From: Pantoea agglomerans NBRC 102470
GTDB lineage: Bacteria; Pseudomonadota; Gammaproteobacteria; Enterobacterales; Enterobacteriaceae
DNA: 64,000 bases
Reading direction: 5' to 3'
Assembly: GCF_001598475.1 (NCBI RefSeq)
Contig: NZ_BCZA01000005.1
Span: 186,001-250,000, forward strand
The position numbers and the translations under genes were made by a program. Of this stretch, positions 9,627 to 19,269 are shown in pieces. Numbering within the stretch: position 1 is the first letter of the stretch; each line of letters opens with the position of its first letter. The notes beneath the pieces were generated by a model, which saw only the letters and a list, made by a program, of their open reading frames with translations, was not told the origin of the DNA and did not search any database.

Positions 9627-11581
9627 GTCCGCTCCTCAATTCCCGCTTTTTTGCGCGAACGATAACGGGGATCAAACAGGCAGAACAGCCCACCCAGCGC
9701 CATCAGCGCGCCACCGAACCAGATCCAGCGGACAAAGGGTTTGTAGTAGATGCGCACGGCCCAGCCGCCATCCTCCAGCTCTTCGCCCAGCGCCGCATAG
9801 AGATCGCGGCTGAAACCCCCATCAATCGCCGCTTCGGTCATCATGGTGCGGGCGGCCGTATAAAAGCGTTTCTCTGCCTGCAGCGTCGCTTCATGTTTGC
9901 CGTTGCGCGTGACATCGATGATGCCCATGCCACCGCTGTAGTTAGGCCCCTGCAGATTCTGCACGCCGCGGAAGACAAAGTGATAGTGATGAATATCGAT
10001 GCTATCACCCGCCTTCATCCGCACATCGCGTTCCACGCTGTACTGGGTGCTGAATGCAATACCGATCACCGTCACCCCTACCCCAAGATGGCCCAGTACC
10101 ATGCCCCAGTGACTGCGCGACAGGTGACGTAAACCGGCAAAGAACGGATGACGGTGAGTGGCGCGCTCATGCAGTTCCAGCAGCGTCAGCACGATAATCC
10201 AGAGTGACATCAGCAGGCCAACCACGGTCATCGCCTCAATGCGATCCTGCAGCCACCAGGGAATGATGACGGAACAGGCCAGGGTCGCGATCAGTGCCAG
10301 CGCCAGCCGCTTTGCCAGCTTCTGCGGCTCATCGCGACGCCAGCGCACCAGTGGCCCGATCCCCATCAGCAAAGCAAACGGCGCCATCAGCCAGCTGAAC
10401 ATCGTGTTGAAGAACGGCTCACCGACCGAAATGCTGCCCAGGCCCAGTTGCTTGTGCACCAGCGGCAACAACGTGCCGAGCAGAACCACCAGCATCGCGG
10501 CAATCAGCAGCACGTTATTACCCAGCAAAAACGATTCGCGCGACCAGGTTTCATTCTGCACCCGGCCACGTACCTGCCCGCCTTTAATCGCGTAGAGCAG
10601 GAGCGAACTGCCGATAACAATCACCAGAAACGCGAGGATAAACATCCCGCGTGCCGGATCGGAGGCGAAGGAATGCACCGACACCAGCACCCCGGATCGC
10701 ACCAGGAACGTCCCCAGCAGGCTCAGCGAAAACGCGGTAATCGCCAGCAGCACGGTCCAGGCCTTAAAGGTGCCTCGCTTTTCCGTGACCGCCAGCGAGT
10801 GCATCAGGGCGGTGCCTGCCAGCCACGGCATAAACGACGCATTTTCAACCGGGTCCCAGAACCACCAGCCGCCCCAGCCCAGCTCGTAATAGGCCCAGGC
10901 CGAGCCAAGGACAATACCAATCGTCAGAAAGACCCAGGCCGCAGTGGTCCAGGGACGCGACCAGCGCGCCCAGGCCGTATCCAGCCGTCCGGCCATCAGC
11001 GAGGCGATAGCAAAAGCAAACGCCACCGAAAAGCCGACATAACCCATATAGAGCAGCGGCGGATGGAAGATCAGGCCGATATCCTGCAGCATCGGATTCA
11101 GGTCGTGCCCGTCTATCGGAAAGTCCGGCAGCGTGCGGCCAAATGGATTCGAGGTCAGCAGGATAAACAGCAGGAAGCCGAGATTGATCATGCCCATGAC
11201 CGCCAGCACGCGTGCCAGCGCATCCTGCGGCATACCGCGACTGAATATCACCACCGCTAATGTCCAGGTGCTGAGCAGCAACACCCAAAGCAGCAGCGAT
11301 CCTTCATGCGCGCCCCAGGTGGCAGCAATGCGATAGTAAACCGGCAGCAGGCTGTTGGAGTTTGTGACGACATAGGCAACGGTAAAATCGTTGCTGATAA
11401 AGGCCCAGACCAGCAGCGCGAAAGCCGCCGCGATGCAGATAAACAGACCGCAGGCCAGCGGACGCGCCATCGCCATCAGGCGGGCATCCTGGCGCACTGC
11501 GCCCCACAGCGGATAGCTGCTCAGCAGCAGGGAGAGTCCCAGTGCCAGGCAGAGCAGAAAAGTACCAATCTCGGGCATCAT
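9623..11581 (-). CDS. ccmF: CcmF, haem lyase core subunit
   Basis: 652 residues (E. coli 647) with about 15 membrane segments. The tryptophan-rich haem-handling signature [20 protein letters not shown] lies near residue 230, and conserved periplasmic His residues occur around [10 protein letters not shown] and in the C-terminal part. It takes haem from holo-CcmE and ligates it to apocytochrome c together with CcmH and CcmI. Located between ccmE and ccmG with 4-base overlaps on both sides. Confidence 0.95.
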   Translation of the reverse strand: MMPEIGTFLLCLALGLSLLLSSYPLWGAVRQDARLMAMARPLACGLFICIAAAFALLVWAFISNDFTVAYVVTNSNSLLPVYYRIAATWGAHEGSLLLWVLLLSTWTLAVVIFSRGMPQDALARVLAVMGMINLGFLLFILLTSNPFGRTLPDFPIDGHDLNPMLQDIGLIFHPPLLYMGYVGFSVAFAFAIASLMAGRLDTAWARWSRPWTTAAWVFLTIGIVLGSAWAYYELGWGGWWFWDPVENASFMPWLAGTALMHSLAVTEKRGTFKAWTVLLAITAFSLSLLGTFLVRSGVLVSVHSFASDPARGMFILAFLVIVIGSSLLLYAIKGGQVRGRVQNETWSRESFLLGNNVLLIAAMLVVLLGTLLPLVHKQLGLGSISVGEPFFNTMFSWLMAPFALLMGIGPLVRWRRDEPQKLAKRLALALIATLACSVIIPWWLQDRIEAMTVVGLLMSLWIIVLTLLELHERATHRHPFFAGLRHLSRSHWGMVLGHLGVGVTVIGIAFSTQYSVERDVRMKAGDSIDIHHYHFVFRGVQNLQGPNYSGGMGIIDVTRNGKHEATLQAEKRFYTAARTMMTEAAIDGGFSRDLYAALGEELEDGGWAVRIYYKPFVRWIWFGGALMALGGLFCLFDPRYRSRKKAGIEERT

Positions 11582-12063
11582 GATGATTTATTTCCCGCCT
11601 GATACAGCGACTGCGGGCCGGTGTGATTACTCTTCATCGCGTCTTCAATCTCCGGCGGCGTATATTTCTCATCATGTTTCGCCAGCACTTCTTTGGCGAT
11701 TACCTGGTTGCCCGCCGCCAGCACGCCCTGTGCGACGACGCCCTGCCCTTCACGGAACAGATCCGGCAGGATGCCTTCAAAACTGACGCTGACCACGCCG
11801 CGGGCATCATAAAGTTTGAACGACACGGCAAGCGTATTCGGATCGCGCCGGACACTGCCGGGCATCACCATGCCGCCGACGCGCAGCCGCTGGCCCGCTT
11901 CGGGCTTCTCGTGCGCCTCGCCTTTGCCGTAGAGGATTTCACCTGGGGTATAGAACAGATCGATGTTTGAGCGCAGCGCATACATCACCAGCGCGGTGGC
12001 CAGGCCGAGGCCGAGCAGAATCGCCACTGCCGCATAGAGGCGGTTGCGTCGACGGGTATTCAC
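11578..12063 (-). CDS. ccmE: CcmE, periplasmic haem chaperone
   Basis: 161 residues. N-terminal anchor ([22 protein letters not shown]), OB-fold domain beginning [10 protein letters not shown], and the haem-binding motif [12 protein letters not shown] in which His binds haem covalently and Tyr is an axial ligand. Haem is loaded by CcmABCD and delivered to CcmF. Overlaps ccmF and ccmD by 4 bases each. Confidence 0.95.
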   Translation of the reverse strand: MNTRRRNRLYAAVAILLGLGLATALVMYALRSNIDLFYTPGEILYGKGEAHEKPEAGQRLRVGGMVMPGSVRRDPNTLAVSFKLYDARGVVSVSFEGILPDLFREGQGVVAQGVLAAGNQVIAKEVLAKHDEKYTPPEIEDAMKSNHTGPQSLYQAGNKSS

Positions 12064-12293
12064 AATATCTCTCCTGCCGCTTCAGCCGCGGCTTTTTTAG
12101 ATTTCGCTGCCCGGATGCGGCGTTCCCGCGCGTCGTGCTGGCGGATCTCAGCCAGCAGGCGGCGGCGCAGCAACAGGGTATGCAGCGTCAGCCCGACAAG
12201 CGGAATCAGCGTGCAGGCAACCGCCAGCCAGACATAGAAGGCGTAGCCCCCCATCTCAAAGAAAGCGTGCCAGGAGGAAAAGGCGGGTGTCAT
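12060..12293 (-). CDS. ccmD: CcmD, haem exporter small membrane protein
   Basis: 77 residues. One membrane segment ([21 protein letters not shown]) preceded by the typical [12 protein letters not shown] start, followed by a strongly basic cytosolic tail with [10 protein letters not shown] and [10 protein letters not shown]. CcmD joins CcmABC and is needed to release holo-CcmE. Overlaps neighbours by 4 bases. Confidence 0.9.
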   Translation of the reverse strand: MTPAFSSWHAFFEMGGYAFYVWLAVACTLIPLVGLTLHTLLLRRRLLAEIRQHDARERRIRAAKSKKAAAEAAGEIL

Positions 12294-13030
12294 GCCTGCT
12301 CTCCCCGCTTCGCCACATCAATCGCCCAGGGACGATGACGTTCGGTTAACAGAATCAGGTTGCGCAGCCGCATCAGGGTCAGCGTGATAAACACCAGAAG
12401 ATAACCGATGATTGCCCAGCGCAGCGGCGTTCGCATCACTGGCGCAATCGCCTGCTGGAGAATGCCCGACGAGCCCTGATGCAGGGTATTCCACCACTGT
12501 ACTGAAAAGTGAATGATCGGCAGATTAACTACGCTGACCAGAATGAGAACACCCGCGGCCCGCCCTGCGGTGCGGCGGTCATCAAAAGCATGCCAGAGCG
12601 CAATCACGCCCATATAGAGGAACAGCAGCACCAGCTCCGAAGTGAGGCGCGCATCCCAGATCCACCAGGTCCCCCACATCGGCTTACCCCATGCGGATCC
12701 GGTGACCAGCGCAATAAAGGTAAAGACCGCGCCCACCGGTGCCATGGCGGCGGAAACCAGATCGGCCATTTTCATCTGCCACACCAGACCGATAAAGGCG
12801 GCGATGGCCATCGAGGCATAAATGCCCATCGACCACATCGCGGCGGGCACATGAATGTACATGATGCGGAAACTGTCGCCCTGCTGATAGTCAGCGGGAG
12901 CAAATCCAAAGCCCCAGGCCCAGCCCAGCAGCAACGCCGCCAGTCCTGAGATGGCGAACCACGGCACCAGTCGCCCCGAAAACTGATAGAGCCGTTCGGG
13001 CCTGGCCAGCTGATGTAACGCTTTCCACAT
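12290..13030 (-). CDS. ccmC: CcmC, haem handling membrane protein
   Basis: 246 residues, six membrane segments, with the WWD signature WGTWWIWDARLTSELVLLFL near residue 125 and flanking periplasmic His (YIHVPAAMW; IHFSVQWWNTLHQG) as haem ligands. It attaches haem to CcmE. A 68-base gap separates it from ccmB upstream, the only sizeable gap in the operon, as in E. coli; no internal promoter was recognised there. Confidence 0.95.
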   Translation of the reverse strand: MWKALHQLARPERLYQFSGRLVPWFAISGLAALLLGWAWGFGFAPADYQQGDSFRIMYIHVPAAMWSMGIYASMAIAAFIGLVWQMKMADLVSAAMAPVGAVFTFIALVTGSAWGKPMWGTWWIWDARLTSELVLLFLYMGVIALWHAFDDRRTAGRAAGVLILVSVVNLPIIHFSVQWWNTLHQGSSGILQQAIAPVMRTPLRWAIIGYLLVFITLTLMRLRNLILLTERHRPWAIDVAKRGEQA

Positions 13031-13098
13031 ATCAAATGCTCACATTAACGATAAAAGAGTGTTGCCGCGTCTTTTACGCGCGGTTATTTCAACGGCTG

Positions 13099-13758
13099 TT
13101 ATTGCAAAGTAATTCTTAGCGCTGCCGCCGTGGCAAACGGGGAGAGCGTGGCGCTGCCCAGCAGCATCGCGCCGAGAATCGCCAGATAGCCATTAATCGG
13201 CAACCCCTGACTGGCCGCCTCCATCGCCGCACTGGCGAAGATCAAGACCGGAATGGCCAGCGGCAGCACCAGCAGGCTAAGCAGTACGCCACCGCGCCGT
13301 AAACCCACCGTGAGACCTACACCAATCGCGCCGAGAAAACTCAGGGTTGGCGTGCCGAGCAGCAGTGTCAGGGCCATCGCCCGCCAGCCATTAAAATCCA
13401 GCGACAGCAGCAGCGCGGCCAGCGGCGACAGGATTATCAGCGGCACGCCTGTGACCAGCCAGTGCGCCACTACTTTGCCGATAACCGTTACCGGGAGCGG
13501 CGTCGGCAGCAGTACCAGTTGCTCCAGCGAACCATCGCTGAAGTCATCGCGAAACAGCCGCTCCAGCGCCAGCAGCGACGCCAGCAGCGCGGCAACCCAG
13601 GCTACGCCCGGTGCAATGCGCGCCAGCTGTTGCGGGTCAGGTCCGATGCCCAGCGGAAACAGGGTAATAACAATCAGGAAAAACCAGAGCGGATTGATCA
13701 CATCAGCCCCGCTGCGAAAGGCGATGCGTAATTCACGCTGGATGAGGCGAAACAGCAT
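13099..13758 (-). CDS. ccmB: CcmB, haem exporter permease
   Basis: 219 residues with six predicted membrane segments. Family blocks RELRIAFRSGADVINPLWFFLIV, FPLGIGP and GVAWVAALLASLLALERLFRDDF are present, with the typical LLPTPLPVTVIGKVVAHW. Membrane partner of the CcmA ATPase. Its ATG shares one base with the ccmA stop. Confidence 0.94.
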   Translation of the reverse strand: MLFRLIQRELRIAFRSGADVINPLWFFLIVITLFPLGIGPDPQQLARIAPGVAWVAALLASLLALERLFRDDFSDGSLEQLVLLPTPLPVTVIGKVVAHWLVTGVPLIILSPLAALLLSLDFNGWRAMALTLLLGTPTLSFLGAIGVGLTVGLRRGGVLLSLLVLPLAIPVLIFASAAMEAASQGLPINGYLAILGAMLLGSATLSPFATAAALRITLQ

Positions 13759-14375
13759 CAGCCTTCCTCCCCGTCGCCGAGGCGAATTTTGCGCACCCGC
13801 GCAGCATCCGCGGGCAAATCCTGATGGGTTGTCAGGATCACTGCGCCACCGTTATCGGCATGCCGGGCGAATTTCGCCATTAATTTTTTAACACCCGCTT
13901 TGTCGATGGCGGTCAGCGGCTCGTCGAGAATCCATATGCGGGCCTGGCTGAGCCACAGACGCGCCAGCGCTACCCGACGCTGCTGGCCCGCCGATAACCG
14001 GCTAACCGGCACCTCTTCGTCGCCCGTGAGATCGACGCTTTCCAGCGCAGCAAAGATCTGCGCATCACTGCAATCAGGATGGTAGAAACGCAGATTTTCC
14101 AGCGGTGTAAGCACGCCTTTGACACCGGGATGATGGCCCAGATAGAGCATCGCCTGATGCCAGGCTTCGCGCTGCCGCAGGATTGGCCGCTGCTGCCAGC
14201 GTATTTCACCCTGTTCAGGACGGCTCAGGCCAGCCAGCAGGCGCAAGAGTGAGGTCTTACCGGCACCATTGGGACCTTCAATCTGCACAATGTCGCCTGC
14301 AGAGACGCGAAATGAGAGCTGCCGGAACAGCGCACGTTCGTCGTATGCACAAGTGAGCGTAATGATTTCCAACAT
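13758..14375 (-). CDS. ccmA: CcmA, haem exporter ATPase
   Basis: Start set at 14375 ([20 protein letters not shown]) by comparison with E. coli CcmA (207 residues; 205 here); the longer frame from a GTG at 14450 adds 25 residues unlike the family. Walker A is GPNGAGKTS, the signature loop is [19 protein letters not shown], and Walker B is [12 protein letters not shown]. It hydrolyses ATP to free haem-loaded CcmE from CcmC. The Shine-Dalgarno before 14375 is weak (only a distant GGTG), so the start is probable but not proven. First gene of the operon. Confidence 0.9.
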   Translation of the reverse strand: MLEIITLTCAYDERALFRQLSFRVSAGDIVQIEGPNGAGKTSLLRLLAGLSRPEQGEIRWQQRPILRQREAWHQAMLYLGHHPGVKGVLTPLENLRFYHPDCSDAQIFAALESVDLTGDEEVPVSRLSAGQQRRVALARLWLSQARIWILDEPLTAIDKAGVKKLMAKFARHADNGGAVILTTHQDLPADAARVRKIRLGDGEEG

Positions 14376-14617
14376 CGAGGGGGGAATCGCACCAGCTAAA
14401 AGTGGCCGGGATATTACCACAATGTTGCTGTGGGCCGAAGTGTGAGCCACCGCTCAGTTTCGATGCCATGGGTTTATTCGTGCGGTATCGCCCGCAGTAT
14501 GAATAAAAATGCAGTTCCGAAAAACGTTGTTACGCTTATTCGCATCAATCGTTACATTATCAGCAAATAAAAAACGGCTACGCTTATTACGCGACAGCAC
14601 TATCACCAGGAGAAAAT

Positions 14618-15553
14618 ATGAAGCCTTCATCAGGTAATGAACAGGGTCCTAACGACGTCGAGAGTGAAGAGAAGGATAAGGGCACTGACATCGAAGTCGA
14701 TGAGGAGGCTTTACCCTCCCGCGCCGCCGCCATCCATGAAGAGATCCGCCAGGATGGGGAGAAGGAGCTGGAGCGCGATGGTATGGCGCTGCTCTGGTCA
14801 GCCATTGCGGCGGGCTTATCCATGGGCGCCTCGCTGATGGCGAAGGGGATATTTCAGGTGCATCTGGATGGCGTACCAGGGGCGTTTCTGCTTGAAAACC
14901 TGGGTTATACCTTTGGTTTTGTTATCGTCATCATGGCGCGTCAGCAGCTGTTTACCGAAAATACCGTCACGGCAGTCCTGCCGGTGATGCACAAACCGAC
15001 CTGGAGTAATGGCGCTCTGCTATTACGTTTATGGGGCATCGTCTTGCTGGGTAACCTGATCGGGACGGCGCTGGGTGCGCTGGCGTTTAATGAGATGCCG
15101 ATATTTGACGAAGCTACCCGTCAGGCGTTTACCAACATCAGTATGAAGGTAATGGAAAATACGCCCGGCGAGATGTTTGCCAATGCAGTGATCTCCGGCT
15201 GGATTATCGCCACCATGGTCTGGATGTTCCCCTCGGCGGGGGGTGCCAAACTGCTGGTGATTGTAATGATGACCTGGCTGGTTGCGCTGGGCGATCTGGC
15301 GCATATCGTGGTGGGATCGGTGGAAGTGCTCTATCTGGTCTTTAATGGCAGCATCAGCTGGTATGAATTCTTCTGGCCGTTTGCCCTGCCGACGCTGCTC
15401 GGCAACATTACCGGCGGCACGCTGATTTTTGCCCTGATCAGCCACGCGCAGATCCGCAACGACATGAGTGAAGCGGCCGTGGCTAAAGCGAAGGCTGAGA
15501 AGAAGAAGCAGGAGAAACGTCGCCAGCGTGAAGAGCAGGAAAAGGCTGAGTAA
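14618..15553 (+). CDS. yfdC: YfdC, formate/nitrite-transporter-family inner membrane protein
   Basis: 311 residues, highly similar to E. coli YfdC (310). The N-terminal 60 residues are charged and cytosolic, including LPSRAAAIHEEIRQDGEKEL; six membrane helices of the FNT fold follow (ENLGYTFGFVIVIMARQQLF, NLIGTALGAL, MVWMFPSAGGAKLLVIVMM). The tail is very basic/acidic (KAKAEKKKQEKRRQREEQ). Substrate is unknown; FNT proteins are pentameric channels for small monovalent anions. A strong AGGAG precedes the ATG by 6 bases. It lies next to tRNA-Arg as in E. coli. Confidence 0.93.
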   Translation: MKPSSGNEQGPNDVESEEKDKGTDIEVDEEALPSRAAAIHEEIRQDGEKELERDGMALLWSAIAAGLSMGASLMAKGIFQVHLDGVPGAFLLENLGYTFGFVIVIMARQQLFTENTVTAVLPVMHKPTWSNGALLLRLWGIVLLGNLIGTALGALAFNEMPIFDEATRQAFTNISMKVMENTPGEMFANAVISGWIIATMVWMFPSAGGAKLLVIVMMTWLVALGDLAHIVVGSVEVLYLVFNGSISWYEFFWPFALPTLLGNITGGTLIFALISHAQIRNDMSEAAVAKAKAEKKKQEKRRQREEQEKAE

Positions 15554-15560
15554 ATCCAGG

Positions 15561-15596
15561 GCAGACAGAGCAGATTGAACCGCTCTGTCTGCTTTT
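15561..15596 (+). terminator. yfdC terminator
   Basis: Perfect 11-bp stem GCAGACAGAGC (15561-15571) / GCTCTGTCTGC (15582-15592) with a 10-base loop and TTTT. The next 260 bases to the tRNA contain no gene that I can support. Confidence 0.88.
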
Positions 15597-15857
15597 CAGG
15601 TCTGTTTGCTGAAGGCGATTTGCCAGGCGGGCGTCCGAAAAACGTTTACTGGAAGTGTCTGCTGCAAAGAGGGAGTGAAGATTTTAGAGTCGGGGTGCCG
15701 CTTCAGTCTGGATGACATCCCGGACTTCAGTACAGCTGTTTCCGCTTTCTGCACGTAACGTTAGCGCGCGCAGAAAACCGGGATTGCTGGCGGAATGAGC
15801 AAACGGACGGCGATGTAGTGAATCTCACTGCCTGTTTGCGCTATACTGCGCGCCGCT

Positions 15858-15932
15858 GTCCTCTTAGTTAAATGGATATAACGAGCCCCTCCTAAGGGCT
15901 AGTTGCAGGTTCGATTCCTGCAGGGGACACCA
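15858..15932 (+). tRNA. argW: tRNA-Arg (anticodon CCT)
   Basis: 75 bases, CCA encoded. Anticodon stem AGCCC/GGGCT encloses the loop CTCCTAA with anticodon CCT at 15891-15893; the T-arm has GGTTCGATTCC. Nearly identical to E. coli argW. A TATACT -10 lies at 15842-15847. In E. coli this gene's 3' end is a prophage integration site; here a decayed type VI cluster follows it. No direct repeat of the tRNA 3' end was found downstream in the window. Confidence 0.97.
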
Positions 15933-16161
15933 GGCCTGCCCTGTACTTAAACCCGCCCAGTCAATTAAAACTCTTAATAATCAATAACAAGCCATTACTG
16001 ACGGCTATCCCCCTTTGCCCTTTTTCTTCTCAGAATCAATAATCATTCGCCGGCCCTGGCTATGTTCTTTGGACAAATCAATGAACACCAGTAAATGAGT
16101 TGTGATTATGACCTGCCAGGTTTGGGTTATTAGCTGGATACCTGTGCTTTAAATATCTTTT

Positions 16162-17547
16162 TTATTTTAATGCATCCTGTTTTATTTCTGCATAACGGGC
16201 TATCAGTTGCTTCAGATGCATCTCCAGCTGAGCTCTGGCAGCCGAAGGCAAAGGTTCGTCTGCCGGATTTTGTGACAATACCCTTAGCTGCTCTTCAGCC
16301 GGTATGGATTGATTAAAGGATTGCATAGCGGAAAAAACGACTGATTTCAGCTCACTGACCGTCAGGTATTTTCCTTTCTGCCCATCCAGTGCGTTCAGCC
16401 TGTCACTCAGTTTTTGTAGTGTCGCCATTCCCTGAGACCAGCCATTCAGCTGTTCTGTTGGCAATGCGGCAGCATTAAGCTGTTGCTGCCACTGCTGGAT
16501 TAGTGGCTTAGCCTGCTCCGGCCAAAGTATCCGGACCTGTTCCAGCAACTGTCGACTGTATTCAATATTCCAGTCAGGAGGCAATTTACCCAGCCGGGCA
16601 AGCTGCTGCTGTGTTTGTGTTATTAAAACCTGTGGTAACGGAGCTTGCTGACGCGACATATCCAGCTGTTCAGACGTAAGAGGTGCAGGCAATGGAGCCA
16701 GTGAGGCTGCAAGCTGAGTCTGCAACGGGACTGGCCGATTAAGAAACTGCCAGCTCCATAGTGTGGCTGTGCTTACCACCAGCATGGTACACATCCCGGC
16801 AGCGAAGAATTTCCATTTTTTTAGCTGATCGGGCATTGCCGCCAATGCTTCTGCATTCGCCTGGTGTTCCGGCAGCGCCGCATAAACCCACTTCACTACG
16901 CTTGCTGACGTATCTTCAGGCGGACTACCAGCAAGGTCCTTCGTGGATGCTGCGGCACTATTCATCGCGGTGGCAGGCAACCTGATACCTGGCTGAATGT
17001 CCGGCCTGGTGCTGGTTATGCCATCGCTGTTTTCCAGCCTGGCAGCACTGTTGTGCATCAAGGTACGTAACGTATCGAGTTGGCTCAGATGCTTAAGCTC
17101 CAGGCCCTGCAGCACCTCACCCAGAGCGGTAAGCTGTTGCTCCGCCCGATACAGCTGGCTGAGGTCGCTGTGATTTAGCGGGAGCGAGCGAATCAGTTGC
17201 TGTAAACGCTGACTCAGACTGCTGAGGATTTTCATGCGGGCATGGACAGGCTGCGGCCAGAGTGCGCCCCACTGATGGCTTATCAGTGCCTCGAGTATCG
17301 CCAGCCCTTCATTGAGCCCCAATAAACCAGCCAGTTGCGTACGGGCAAGCGTATACCAGGACAGCGTCTGTAGCTCCACACCATTTTGTTCAAACAGTGA
17401 GAGACAGCGTTTTTCGGCATAACGCCAGTTCACATCCGGGCGAGCCGGATGTGTCAGCTTACTCAGTTCATCACGCAGGGCGGCATAATCCGGTAGCGTG
17501 CGCGGGTCACCACCGGTTTTGATTTTATGTGGGGGGATGTGATTCAT
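16162..17547 (-). CDS. tssA: Type VI secretion TssA/VasL-like protein (ImpA N-terminal domain)
   Basis: 461 residues. The ImpA-N/TssA region occupies roughly residues 12-115 (GGDPRTLPDYAALRDEL, CLSLFEQNGVELQTLSWYTLART, HQWGALWPQPVHARMKILS). A membrane segment lies at about 250-267 (FFAAGMCTMLVVSTATLWSW). The C-terminal half is helical and Gln/Leu-rich. TssA-type proteins cap or anchor the sheath-tube during assembly; this membrane-bound long form resembles VasL. It is the distal gene of a minus-strand type VI remnant, 91 bases after the preceding gene, and appears intact although the cluster as a whole cannot be functional. Confidence 0.8.
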   Translation of the reverse strand: MNHIPPHKIKTGGDPRTLPDYAALRDELSKLTHPARPDVNWRYAEKRCLSLFEQNGVELQTLSWYTLARTQLAGLLGLNEGLAILEALISHQWGALWPQPVHARMKILSSLSQRLQQLIRSLPLNHSDLSQLYRAEQQLTALGEVLQGLELKHLSQLDTLRTLMHNSAARLENSDGITSTRPDIQPGIRLPATAMNSAAASTKDLAGSPPEDTSASVVKWVYAALPEHQANAEALAAMPDQLKKWKFFAAGMCTMLVVSTATLWSWQFLNRPVPLQTQLAASLAPLPAPLTSEQLDMSRQQAPLPQVLITQTQQQLARLGKLPPDWNIEYSRQLLEQVRILWPEQAKPLIQQWQQQLNAAALPTEQLNGWSQGMATLQKLSDRLNALDGQKGKYLTVSELKSVVFSAMQSFNQSIPAEEQLRVLSQNPADEPLPSAARAQLEMHLKQLIARYAEIKQDALK

Positions 17548-17638
17548 GACCAGTTGTCCATTTTGACGCGTACGGAAATATGGAGGATTAACGCTTATGC
17601 GGGCATATTCAGAGGAACGGGTACTGCAATACCAGCAG

Positions 17639-18109
17639 TTATGGCAGAAGCGCCAGAATCAAACCAAAAAACGTGCTTTCATCAAAACTCTGTCCGGGAC
17701 GGGATAATGCTCCCGGCGGAGTAAAGGACCAGTCACTGAAATGACCTGCCCGCATGAAAAGGCGCCCCACAGACGTCACACTGCCTTCTGCATGAAGAGT
17801 CACTTCCACGCATCCTGTCACGCCCTGACCGTACAAAAATACCGGTGTAAATTTTACAGAGCGATCGTCGTAACGCAGGGTGATAGCGGCAATCTCAAAA
17901 GTCCTGTCCTCCACCAGCAGATCCGTAACAGCAACGGTAAATGTTTCCACATTCAATCCGGTACCCACCAGCCACGCATCCATCTGCTCCTGAAGCTGCA
18001 CCATTCGCAGGCGAAACTCTGCAATATCGGCCTGAGTCTTGCTGGTAGATAAGATCGGGGCTGACTCTCTGGCCTGTAGTTTTTCGAGGAACTGTGATTT
18101 TACTGACAT
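17639..18109 (-). CDS. Uncharacterised type VI cluster protein
   Basis: 156 residues, soluble, no signal peptide or membrane segment. N-terminal helical part (LRMVQLQEQMDAWLVGTG) followed by beta-rich sequence with VEDRTFEIAAITLRYDDRSVKFTP and a conserved-looking FLYGQGVTGCVEV. The C-terminus has GALSRPGQSFDESTFFGLILALLP. I do not recognise a named Tss subunit; its place between tssE and tssA suggests an accessory component of this cluster type. ATG at 18109, 14 bases after the tssE stop. Confidence 0.65.
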   Translation of the reverse strand: MSVKSQFLEKLQARESAPILSTSKTQADIAEFRLRMVQLQEQMDAWLVGTGLNVETFTVAVTDLLVEDRTFEIAAITLRYDDRSVKFTPVFLYGQGVTGCVEVTLHAEGSVTSVGRLFMRAGHFSDWSFTPPGALSRPGQSFDESTFFGLILALLP

Positions 18110-18123
18110 GGTATTAACTGGCC

Positions 18124-18576
18124 TTACAGCCGGGTTGCTGTGTCGAGATACTGCTGTTGCTTCAGGTGTCGCAGGAGAACCCGCCCTTCTGGCATAAACT
18201 CTGTGCCATAGCGTACGAGGCCAACACCGTTAAGTTCCGCATCAATGGCGTAGCGCAACTCACCGGGGATGTTCTGTTCCAGCAGGACAACGGCTATTTT
18301 TCTCAGGCGTGGCTCATATCTGAGCAGAACAGCCGACAGAGCACCCATCAGTTCATGGGCAGTCCCCGGCATGCCCTGCAGGATTTTGGTCATATCCGGC
18401 AGGCCATAGTCCGGCAGATGCGCCAGCGTGCCAGCACGGCAGTTAAGGATCCGTTGCATATTATCGAGCACGGACAAAATCACCTGATTTTGTTCACTGA
18501 CCTGATGGAGATCGAGGCCGCCGGTGAAGTTGCCGTAGAGTGTTTCATACAATGAAGGACGGGATAACTCACTCAT
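18124..18576 (-). CDS. tssE: TssE, type VI baseplate gp25-like protein
   Basis: 150 residues of the gp25/TssE family: N-terminal SLYETLYGNF, DNMQRILNCRAGTLAHLPDYGLPDM (the gp25 hallmark), then RYEPRLRKIAVVLLEQ and the beta-hairpin RYAIDAEL. TssE joins TssF, TssG and TssK in the baseplate that seeds sheath polymerisation. The frame looks intact. It overlaps the upstream tssJ by 8 bases. Because tssF and tssG are truncated next to it, it probably has no local partners. Confidence 0.85.
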   Translation of the reverse strand: MSELSRPSLYETLYGNFTGGLDLHQVSEQNQVILSVLDNMQRILNCRAGTLAHLPDYGLPDMTKILQGMPGTAHELMGALSAVLLRYEPRLRKIAVVLLEQNIPGELRYAIDAELNGVGLVRYGTEFMPEGRVLLRHLKQQQYLDTATRL

Positions 18577-19105
18577 CTTTCAGCGCCTGAAGTGTCAGCC
18601 GGTTGTTCCCCGCCTCAATGACGCGTGCTTTATCCGGATCGAGATCGTCACGACTCAGCACCACACGCCAGGTGTTGTTCTCCTGGTCCGGTGACATAAA
18701 CATCCCGGCCACCGCCACATACTGCGCACTCTCTTCCATCGGCATATCAACCGTCACTGCCCCACCCGGCTGCAGGCGGATGTCTTTCTCCGCCACCAGG
18801 TCTGCTTTGATGGCCTGACTGTCAGCCTTAAACAATGACGGATAGTCCGTCGTGTCGAATGTTTTCCGGTCTTTGAGCTGGTAAATACGCACCACCGTCG
18901 ACAGCGCCACCCCGCCTGCATTGCTGTTAACGGCCTCGCGGGCGCGGATATCCAGATGCAGGGTTTTTACCTGCTTGTAAAAAATCGATTTGGTCACGGC
19001 AACGGTGCCGTCCGTCACTTTCTGGGTCAGCCCACAGCCAGCGAGCATCAGTGTGATGCCCGCGGCCAGTGCAACCAGAGGAAATTTACCAGCGGTAAAC
19101 GTACC
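18569..19105 (-). pseudogene. tssJ: tssJ, lipoprotein gene with damaged 5' end
   Basis: The coding part (18569-19048) gives TssJ: lipobox LAGC, then LTQKVTDGTVAVTKSIFYKQ, VALSTVVRIYQLKDRKTFD and the beta-sandwich to the end. The only ATG (19048) leaves MLAGCG, too short for export. The same frame continues upstream as FTAGKFPLVALAAGITL, a good signal-peptide core, to a TGA near 19110 without ATG, GTG or TTG. An ACG sits where the start might have been. The upstream DNA is tssG sequence, so a deletion has fused tssG to tssJ and removed the start. TssJ normally anchors TssM to the outer membrane. Confidence 0.72.
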
Positions 19106-19269
19106 GGTTCATGACGTACCTGCCAGGTACTGCCCGTAACCGGTTTGTCCGGCTGGTTCTGCTCCAGCAACTGGCAGAAGCGGTAAAAGTTGATATATGG
19201 CAGCCGGTCCCCCAGTTGCGCTATCAGCCGGGCAGGCGCGGACTGTGATTCTCTTTCCACCGGATGCAT
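19048..19269 (-). pseudogene. tssG: tssG, N-terminal fragment
   Basis: 73-codon frame. The first 55 or so residues (ARLIAQLGDRLPYINFYRFCQLLEQNQPDKP) are the conserved N-terminus of the baseplate protein TssG. After about HEPVRLP the frame runs out of phase into the tssJ signal-peptide DNA and stops at 19048-19050. About 80 percent of TssG (normally over 300 residues) is missing. Its ATG overlaps the end of the tssF portion upstream, as in intact clusters, so this junction is ancestral while the downstream one is a deletion. Confidence 0.75.

Noticed and set aside
14376-14450. 25-residue extension of CcmA from a GTG
   Set aside because: Not found in CcmA homologs; the ATG at 14375 gives the family length.
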